In this document: piece after piece, positions 58,122 to 64,000 of the stretch
Layout of the letters: each line of letters begins with the position of its first letter
Numbering within the stretch: the first letter of the stretch is position 1
NCBI RefSeq assembly: GCF_037126465.1
Contig: NC_088204.1
Location: 69,253,807 to 69,317,806 of the forward strand
Length of the DNA stretch: 64,000 nucleotides
Source: Ornithodoros turicata
Taxonomy: Eukaryota; Arthropoda; Arachnida; Ixodida; Argasidae
Direction of reading: 5' to 3'
The notes under the pieces: model-generated
The model's database searches: none
What the model was told of the DNA's origin: nothing
What the model saw: the letters and a program-made list of their open reading frames with translations, nothing else
Made by a program: the position numbers and the translations under genes

Positions 58122-58397
58122 ATGTGTGGTTTATTCTCCTGCGTTTCTCGTCGTCGCAAGGAAAAGACAAAAAACGAAGAACTTCGCGAATTTATACGCG
58201 GCATCGTGGAGGAAGCCTTTCAAGTCCACCGTCTGGAATGGTTGCAAGCACGTCAAGAAATGTGTCAGGACAAGATGAAGACGCTCGACCGCATCTTAGC
58301 GGCGGACAGACTGGCGAAAAAGAAGTCCAACTTTAGCCTGGACAATCTGTATTGGGAACGCAGTTCCGATGTAGAGGACGACGACGAGGATGTGTAA
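58122..58397 (+). CDS. small charged protein, first gene of the virion block
   Basis: A 91-residue product beginning MCGLFSCVSRRRK and ending in an acidic run (DVEDDDEDV). The middle is predicted helical and charged (EELREFIRGIVEEAFQVHRL). I chose the ATG at 58122 because it is the first after the TATA box and the frame has none earlier. The MCGLFSC start could carry lipidated cysteines, but this is not shown. I do not recognise a family. The position suggests an early or structural accessory of the Polinton-like element. The stop codon overlaps an AATAAA (58397-58402), so its transcript probably ends there. Confidence 0.7.
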   Translation: MCGLFSCVSRRRKEKTKNEELREFIRGIVEEAFQVHRLEWLQARQEMCQDKMKTLDRILAADRLAKKKSNFSLDNLYWERSSDVEDDDEDV

Positions 58398-58468
58398 ATA
58401 AAAAGCGATGCATTTCTCTTCGAGTCTCAGTCTCTTCTTTCTCTTCGTGCAACGTGTACGCACGCAAC

Positions 58469-59104
58469 ATGTCTTCCCCCGAACCTTTTCGTTTCCGTCA
58501 TCCCTTTCGCTGTATCTTAAGCGGCCCCTCCATGTGCGGCAAATCTACGTTCGTTGCTAACGTGTTGAGGAACCTGAACGACGTGGTAGACAAGCCTCCG
58601 TCACAAATATTCTACGTGCAGAAATATGCTTCGCCGAGCATGCAGGACGAATTCGGGGACTCCGTAAAATTTACCAAGGAGCTACCGCGAGAGTGGGACA
58701 CGTCGCGCGCTACGCTGATCGTCGTCGACGATCACATGACCGATGCCGGTTCCTTGAAGGAGGTGACCGATCTTTTCATTCGGGGTTCTCACCACGCCAA
58801 CGCGTCGATCTTCTTACTCGTTCAAAACATCTTTTTCGACAGTAGCTATTTTAGAACAATATCCTACAACGCCAGTTACGTCGTCCTGTGGCGCACCGTG
58901 CGCAGCGTGCACCAGATGGAACATTTCGGCCAACAGCTATTTGGCAGAAAAAGATTGGAGTATTTTCTGGACGCATATAAACAAGCGATGTCGTCGCCCC
59001 ACGCATATTTACTCGTGGATCTTCACAACTATACGCACGAGGATCACAGGTTGCGTAGCAATATCTTTCCGGGAGAACGTCAATATATCTACGCTCCGAA
59101 ATGA
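58469..59104 (+). CDS. A32/FtsK-HerA-type genome-packaging ATPase
   Basis: A 211-residue P-loop ATPase. Walker A is GPSMCGKST (about residues 18-26). Walker B is TLIVVDDHM, followed by a sensor-like LLVQNIF. This is the packaging ATPase found in Polintons/Mavericks, adintoviruses and related viruses, which drives DNA into preformed capsids. The length is close to the family norm and the frame is intact. The ATG at 58469 gives a start typical of the family (PFRFRHPF before the P-loop). Upstream in-frame sequence from 58352 lies in the previous gene's end. The last bases overlap the next gene as ATGA. Confidence 0.9.
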   Translation: MSSPEPFRFRHPFRCILSGPSMCGKSTFVANVLRNLNDVVDKPPSQIFYVQKYASPSMQDEFGDSVKFTKELPREWDTSRATLIVVDDHMTDAGSLKEVTDLFIRGSHHANASIFLLVQNIFFDSSYFRTISYNASYVVLWRTVRSVHQMEHFGQQLFGRKRLEYFLDAYKQAMSSPHAYLLVDLHNYTHEDHRLRSNIFPGERQYIYAPK

Positions 59105-59445
59105 ATCTCCGCCCTCACCTCACTTTACTCAAAGTACTCTCCACTCTACCCCCTCCACGCCGCCGCGACGTCTTGAGACGTTCGTCCTCGTCCGACATGA
59201 AACACCTCTCCGAAATTTGCCTCAATGTATTGAACGGAAAGGTGGCTCTAGCTCCAGATACGTTCGCGCGTTTGAAGAAGCACAAACGCTTTTTACGACG
59301 GCTCGCCTACAAAAAGATTCACAAGAATCCGCAACGTTTGAAGCGCTATCTGTCTCAGCAGCGAGGACAGGGCGTTCTTTCGTCGGTGGTTCCTCTCCTC
59401 CTTTCCGCCGTGTTGAACCTTTTCGCCAATGGCCAAGAGAATTGA
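59101..59445 (+). CDS. small basic Polinton protein with hydrophobic C-terminus
   Basis: A 114-residue, Arg/Lys-rich product. The central region (HLSEICLNVLNGKVALAP, then LKKHKRFLRRLAYKK) follows a pattern seen in a small protein common to Polinton/adintovirus genomes, just upstream of other structural genes. The C-terminal LSSVVPLLLSAVLNLFA is a hydrophobic segment. A core or membrane-active role like adenovirus pX or pVI is a guess from composition and context. It overlaps the ATPase stop by four bases and the next ORF by 17. Confidence 0.75.
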   Translation: MNLRPHLTLLKVLSTLPPPRRRDVLRRSSSSDMKHLSEICLNVLNGKVALAPDTFARLKKHKRFLRRLAYKKIHKNPQRLKRYLSQQRGQGVLSSVVPLLLSAVLNLFANGQEN

Positions 59446-59902
59446 AGTGACCACCTCCATCGGAAACATTCTTTCCTCGAAGGAGAGTGACGACGTCAAA
59501 GTGAAACTCATACTGCAAGCACTGTATCGTATACTCAAGCAGTACGGATTTGACCCCTACGACAATAAAAACAAGGCGTCCGACGCTACAAATGACTTTG
59601 ACTATTCACTCCTCTCTCCAGAGGTGGACGAAGAGGAAGCGGAAAGGGTCGTCTCGGAATTAAAGAAGGTTCTTTCCTGGGATCGCGAGGGTTGTGTCTC
59701 CGTGTCGGGCAAGCCCATCAGACACTCCTCCGTTTACGAACTCGTCAATTATTTGTTGCAACGTAAGACGGGAAAGAAACCTTCCTGGTTCCCCAAAGTC
59801 TCGAAACTATTGCGTCTGATTTCTCTACCCAAATCTCGCGAGCCTCAACAGCAGCAGCAGCAGCAAGCCTCCATTGCGTGGACGACTTATGGAGGGATAT
59901 GA
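59429..59902 (+). CDS. conserved Polinton-type protein of unknown function
   Basis: 157 residues. It has an N-terminal helical part, an acidic middle (SPEVDEEEAERVV), then SWDREGCVSVSGKPIRHSSV and YELVNYLL, and a Gln run near the end. The second half resembles a short conserved domain (W-x-x-x-G-x-V/x-x-x-G-x-x-I-x-x-S-x-I-x-x-L) that I associate with small proteins of invertebrate Polintons. Its function is not known to me. It overlaps the integrase start by 14 bases. Confidence 0.65.
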   Translation: MAKRIEVTTSIGNILSSKESDDVKVKLILQALYRILKQYGFDPYDNKNKASDATNDFDYSLLSPEVDEEEAERVVSELKKVLSWDREGCVSVSGKPIRHSSVYELVNYLLQRKTGKKPSWFPKVSKLLRLISLPKSREPQQQQQQQASIAWTTYGGI

Positions 59903-60932
59903 GAAACCAGAGGGTGGTTTGGGGGGTGTGGAACGCTATAGAAAAGCGCATCACTTGAGCAAAAAGAAGGCTCTCGCCATTCTCAGAAAGCTGCATGCCT
60001 ACACGCTCCACCATCCGGTCAGAAGAAAGTTAAATAGGAGACGCATCATCGCGCTCAAGATCAACGACGTGTGGCAAATGGACCTCGCCGATTTTTCAAA
60101 ATACAAGAGATTCAACGGTGGCTACCGCTACATTCTCGTGGCAATCGATTCCCTCTCCCGCTTTCTGCGCACCCTCCCGCTAAAGACGAAGCGCCCCGCC
60201 GAAATGAAAAGGGCCATGATAAGACTTTTTCGGGGAGGTAACGTACCTACACGCATCTTTTGCGACAGAGGCGGGGAATTCTACAACAAGACCGTCAAGG
60301 AGTATCTCTCACGAAAGAAGGTACAGATGTATTCTACCTTCTCTCCAGTAATCAAAGCGTCGCAGGCAGAGCGCGTCATACGCACTTTACGCGACAGAAT
60401 ATTCCGTTATTTTAGAGTAACGGGAAAATACCACTTCGTTTCCGCGCTTCCCAAGATCGTGCGCGACTACAACACCACCGAACACAGGACTTTGGGCATC
60501 AGCCCGTCCGAAGTCACGCCTGAAAACGAATTGGAGCTGTTCAATAAGATAAATGGGAAGCCCGTCGTACCCTCCGTGAAAAAGAAGCTCAAACTGGGGG
60601 ATAAAGTGAGGGTCCTACTTCACAGAAAAGGTTTTCATAAGAGCTCGGAAGGGAGTTGGTCGCCTCAGATTTTCACCGTCTCCCGCCTGAGAGACACCTC
60701 TCGTCCCGTCGTACACCTGGAAGATTACCGGGGTAAGGAAGTGGACGGATCTTTCTACCCGGAGGAGGTACTCGTCGTAACCCGAGACGCCAATCAGCCT
60801 TGGCCAGTAACGAAAGTGCTGAGGAAGAAGCAGGTGAACGGTCAGAGCTTCTCCTTGGTTCGCTGGTTCGGTTACGACAATGAACACGACAGTTGGGTTC
60901 CGAGCAGCGACGTGGTCAAGATTGGGAAATGA
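59889..60932 (+). CDS. DDE integrase with chromodomain (Polinton type)
   Basis: 347 residues from the ATG at 59889. The catalytic triad is visible: WQMDLADF, IFCDRGGEFYNK and QAERVIRTLRDRIF, as in retroviral-type integrases. A linker with GDKVRVL precedes a C-terminal chromodomain-like segment (VTKVLRKKQVNGQ, VRWFGYDNEHDSWVPSSDV). Such integrases insert Polintons/adintoviruses into host DNA. The nematode relatives are annotated as transposon protein F54H12.3-like. The frame is intact with no missing key residue. A chromodomain could guide integration to marked chromatin, which is inference. Confidence 0.92.
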   Translation: MEGYEKPEGGLGGVERYRKAHHLSKKKALAILRKLHAYTLHHPVRRKLNRRRIIALKINDVWQMDLADFSKYKRFNGGYRYILVAIDSLSRFLRTLPLKTKRPAEMKRAMIRLFRGGNVPTRIFCDRGGEFYNKTVKEYLSRKKVQMYSTFSPVIKASQAERVIRTLRDRIFRYFRVTGKYHFVSALPKIVRDYNTTEHRTLGISPSEVTPENELELFNKINGKPVVPSVKKKLKLGDKVRVLLHRKGFHKSSEGSWSPQIFTVSRLRDTSRPVVHLEDYRGKEVDGSFYPEEVLVVTRDANQPWPVTKVLRKKQVNGQSFSLVRWFGYDNEHDSWVPSSDVVKIGK

Positions 60933-62203
60933 TGTCGGACATCTACATCCACCTGCTCTCGAACGCCAGCATGGATAAGTTTCCCTCGAATAAACTCAAC
61001 GCCTTCACGGTAGCTTTCGATAGTCCGCTTCAGCTCTCGAATCGGTATAAAGTCGGTCTGATGGATCTCAGCATAAGTAACGATTTTTTAAATATCGGGT
61101 ACGAAAGGCAAGATGCGAAAATCGAGGTTTCTTTCGAGGACACGGTGGAAGCCGGCAGAACTTTTCGTGTCACCTCGGATCTCGAGAGGGATTTGGGAAA
61201 AGCCCTTTCGGAATTCGACGTTTCTTTCGCGTACAATAAATCGCGATACGACTTCGTCTTACCCGTGGACGTGAAAGCCGTGGAATTGGACCCTCGGCTC
61301 GCGCAAGCGCTCGACGCCTCGCTAGCGTCCCGCGAAGCAGGTCGTGCGGTGAAACCCCCCAAATTGAGCGAACGCGAAGCCACCTCCATCTTATTGGAGC
61401 ACGCCGCAGCCCCGTCGCTTTCGGCGACGTCACTCTGAATTCGGAAACCACGTCCCTACGGAACACACTCAACAAGTATTTCCAGACGCACAAGCTGGAC
61501 GCCTCGCTAGAATTCGCGGATAACGTGTACTCTCTGAAAACGCCGAAAGGGTTGCACGTGCCGGAACCCTTTGTCAAGCTGCTACATCTCACACCCGTCG
61601 AGGGACACGAAGAAACGCTACGCGTCTCTCTCCCCGTAGCGCGTCAATTTTCTTTCACGATCAAGACGAATTCCTCGATCTTTGCAAGTACATCTGCCTC
61701 CCGGCTATTATGCGTCGCCGCAAGCACTTCTAAATGCGATTAATCAGCGCGTAGGCGAACGCGCGCGCTTCAGCTTCGACGGAACCGAACAGAAATGTAA
61801 AATTCGGCTTTCCGAGGGCACCTCCACCCTAAGACTTTCCGAGTACCTGGCCGTGCTTTTGGGCTTCGAATCGCGTACCGTGTTCACGGGGGATGAGGAT
61901 GCTACGAGCTCCGTCGAGGTACTCCTGGAACCCCCGTTTCACAACATAATCGTGTACACGGATATCGTGGAACCCACGTACGTGGGGAGCGGGAAAAAAC
62001 CGATATTAAAAATACTACCCTTTTATTACGAGAAAGACAAGCACGTCGTCACCTACACGTTAGATAACATCCAGTATTTTAACCTGTCTCAATTCGAAAT
62101 TCCTTCAGTGACGATCGTTCTCGCGGACGAAACGGGAAGACGTTTGCCGTTGCGGTCCAAAGGCAGAACCAATCTAACGTTGCATTTCAAATATGTACCG
62201 TAA
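60929..62203 (+). pseudogene. penton-like minor capsid protein, two frameshifts
   Basis: The gene starts MMSDIYIHLLSNASMDKFPS and overlaps the integrase stop. The pattern of an N-terminal strand (NAFTVAFDSPLQLSNRYKVG), LPPGYYASPQALLNAIN in the middle and YTDIVEPTYVGSGKKPILK with LADETGRRLPLRS near the end matches a structural protein of arthropod Polintons that I take to be the penton (single jelly roll). The frame shifts near 61415 and near 61680, so three pieces cover about 425 residues. Whether these are real lesions or assembly errors cannot be told here. Confidence 0.75.
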
Positions 62204-62525
62204 TTCCCCCAAAATAATTCCCGTGTACACGGGACCCCTTTTCCAACGAGGGGGCGGTGTGTTGAGCAACATATCCAAGTTTATCGTTCCCATCTGGCAG
62301 CAAATAAAACCGATCGCCAAGAGAACGTTGAAGCGCTTGGCGCGGAATTTGGCCGATGGCGAAGGAATATCGCGCGCAGTAAAAAAGACGGCCATAGCAA
62401 CGGGGAGAGACGTGCTGGATTCCATGGAGGGCTCTGGAAGCAACAACAATGGGAAGAAACGCCGCAAACGACAACAAAAGGCGCCGACACACGACGCACC
62501 TGCAGATATCTTTGGTACGCCGTGA
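62193..62525 (+). CDS. pX/pVI-like basic structural protein
   Basis: 110 residues. It begins with YTGPLFQRGGGVLSNISKFI, a pattern (short lead, QRG-G, amphipathic helix) shared by a small Polinton/adintovirus protein compared with adenovirus pVI or pX. A helical basic middle (IKPIAKRTLKRLARNL) and a basic tail (KKRRKRQQK) follow. A role in membrane lysis or DNA binding is inferred from composition. The frame is intact. It overlaps the penton stop and is followed by a 30-base gap to the capsid gene. Confidence 0.7.
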   Translation: MYRNSPKIIPVYTGPLFQRGGGVLSNISKFIVPIWQQIKPIAKRTLKRLARNLADGEGISRAVKKTAIATGRDVLDSMEGSGSNNNGKKRRKRQQKAPTHDAPADIFGTP

Positions 62526-62555
62526 AGGTCACACATCCGCTGCGCGCGCTCCGTC

Positions 62556-63843
62556 ATGACGTCAACGAAAGGAAAAATACAGACGCCGATCTGTCTAACG
62601 AGTGACGTGATGATATTCGAACCCCCTTCCATTCAATACGGCGTGGAAGATACTTCGTACCAACTTTTTTATCCGGTCAACGGAGTAAATAATTCCGTGA
62701 TCGAGTTTTGTATTCAGAAATTTGCAAAGGGCACACTTGGATCTCTACGGCAGTTTCGTGTCTTTGACCGTGCGCATTGTTCGCGACGACGGGGAAGAAA
62801 TGGACGAGAAAGATGTCGTTTTCCCATAAACCACCTGTTGAGCGGCATGTTTAAGACGGTCACCGTTTATGCGAACAACAAACTCGTCAGTTCCAACGAG
62901 TTGTACGCCTACAGGAGTATTTTGGACGTCGTGCTTCATTCCACGCCCGCGGCTCAAGAAACAGTGCACGCGGCTGGACTTTATGTCGAGGACGACGAAC
63001 ATTTAAAGGACGATTACGACGTCTCGTCTCGCGGTCCGAAACAACGTTACGAAGCGACGAAGGGTGGAAAATACTTTAACCTGGTCGGACAGATCAATAC
63101 CGACCTGTTTCAACAGCCGCGCCTGATGGTACCTGCCGTCGAAATTCGCGTCGTTTTCCTGTTAAACAACGACGAATTTAAACTCGTATCGGTCCCCAAA
63201 GACAAGAAAACGTACAATTACGAGGTGGACATTAAAGAAATGACGTTACACTTGAAAAAGGTGACGCTGGCACCTTCCCTGTTTTTCGAATACGAGCGGC
63301 GGCTTCAGACCACGCCGGCCATCTACGTGTTACGCGGATTGGAAACCAAGGTGCGGAGCTTGAGTGCCGGGAGCTTGGACGCTCACTTTGAAAACGTTTA
63401 CCCCGAAAGGGTACCTTCCAAATTATGCGTCGCCCTGCTCGCCACGTCCGACTTTCTCGGCGACATCCAATCGAACCCCTACAAATTCCGTCATTACGAC
63501 CTGTCTCATTCGATGCTCTCCGTGGACGGCCAGCAAGTGCGAGCCGAGTACGACTTTCAGAACGACCTCGTCAAAATTCCCTACTTTAACTTCTTGCAAG
63601 AACTGGGAGAGAAACATTTCAAGTATAGCTACGAGCGATTTAAAACGAACGGGTTCCTCTCTACTTTAACTTGGACGTGGACAAGTGTTCTTCTCCTTCG
63701 CATTTGAACGAGTGGCAAAAGGAAACGTTCGCCTGCAATTACGCTTCGCTAAAGCCCTTCCACACGCGGTCACCGTCCTCTTGATTTCCGAGTGTCCCAA
63801 GCTCATGTACGTCGACAAGGACCGTACGGTCACCTTCCCATAA
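62556..63843 (+). pseudogene. major capsid protein (double jelly roll, F54H12.2-like), frameshifted
   Basis: A long frame from MTSTKGKIQTPICLTSDV carries FPINHLLSGMFKTVTVYANN, SSNELYAYRSILDVVL, YFNLVGQINTDLFQQPRLMV, VEIRVVFLLNN and a C-terminal FKYSYERFKTNGFL. This is the hexon-like major capsid family of Polintons/adintoviruses, labelled F54H12.2-like in many genomes. The stretch 62730-62830 reads in a shifted frame between two opposite shifts. Further shifts near 63660 and 63770 separate the true C-terminus, which ends at TAA 63841-63843. A working copy would build the icosahedral shell. Confidence 0.82.
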
Positions 63844-63850
63844 AAAAAAG

Positions 63851-64000
63851 ATGTACGAGAGCGACATCTTGGAACTCGTGTCCCTGAACCCCCTCGCTTC
63901 CTCCATGCTGAGAGGCATTTGCGCTTCAGACGAAGCCTTCGTTTTACGCAAGCCCGGTTATTTAATCATCAATACGGAAGAGCGAAGAAGGCGCGGGCAG
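63851..64000 (+). CDS. adenain-like cysteine protease, N-terminus, cut by window end
   Basis: Fifty codons are open to the last base: MYESDILELVSLNPLAS, then GICASDEAF and PGYLIINTEERRRRGQ. The LIINT element before a basic stretch is where adenovirus-type maturation proteases have the strand leading to the catalytic His (usually in an HW pair). That His would lie just beyond the window. The position 7 bases after the capsid gene suits a Polinton/adintovirus protease that processes capsid precursors. The catalytic residues are not visible. Confidence 0.7.
   Translation, partial: MYESDILELVSLNPLASSMLRGICASDEAFVLRKPGYLIINTEERRRRGQ

Overview
This window reads as nuclear DNA of a tick (Acari: Ixodida). 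The best evidence is a five-exon gene at 6.7-11.3 kb whose splice sites and reading phases all agree and whose 197-residue product looks like a tick salivary lipocalin of the histamine-binding-protein family. Almost everything else is transposable elements, many nested so cleanly that target-site duplications and empty sites can be read by eye.

Layout. 0-5.1 kb: a decayed lipocalin exon-1 paralogue, foldback MITEs, and an I-group LINE on the minus strand that holds a 5'-truncated LINE on the plus strand. 6.7-11.3 kb: the lipocalin gene, with a long-TIR element in intron 1 and helicase and SINE remnants in intron 4. 11.7-25.2 kb: a head-to-tail pair of Penelope-like elements on the minus strand, bounded by a 15-bp direct repeat. 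The first copy carries an SGNH-hydrolase ORF upstream of the RT/GIY-YIG ORF and contains a solo LTR. The second is split by a 7.3-kb stack made of a TA-targeting element inserted into another copy of itself, plus a TTAA-targeting element. 25.6-46.3 kb: a giant inverted repeat, about 7.1 kb per arm before later insertions, whose arms carry broken copies of a protein-primed-type family B DNA polymerase (PolB) gene of Polinton/Maverick type around a 106-bp spacer. 46-56 kb: repeats, a Ty3/gypsy remnant and an inverted SINE cluster. 57-64 kb: a 141-bp tandem array, then a compact Polinton/adintovirus-like virion block on the plus strand: a small acidic-tailed protein, packaging ATPase, two small conserved proteins, DDE integrase with chromodomain, penton-like protein, pX/pVI-like protein, double-jelly-roll major capsid protein, and the start of an adenain-like protease that runs off the window.

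How it fits together. The virion block encodes DNA packaging, integration, capsid and maturation functions but shows no polymerase here. The palindrome encodes only a polymerase. The two share short non-coding modules near 30.9 kb, 34.7 kb and 57 kb, so they may be related parts of one virus-like element family. PolB on both arms, the penton gene and the capsid gene carry frameshifts, while the ATPase, integrase and small genes read through. No bacterial gene, CRISPR array or rRNA gene was seen.
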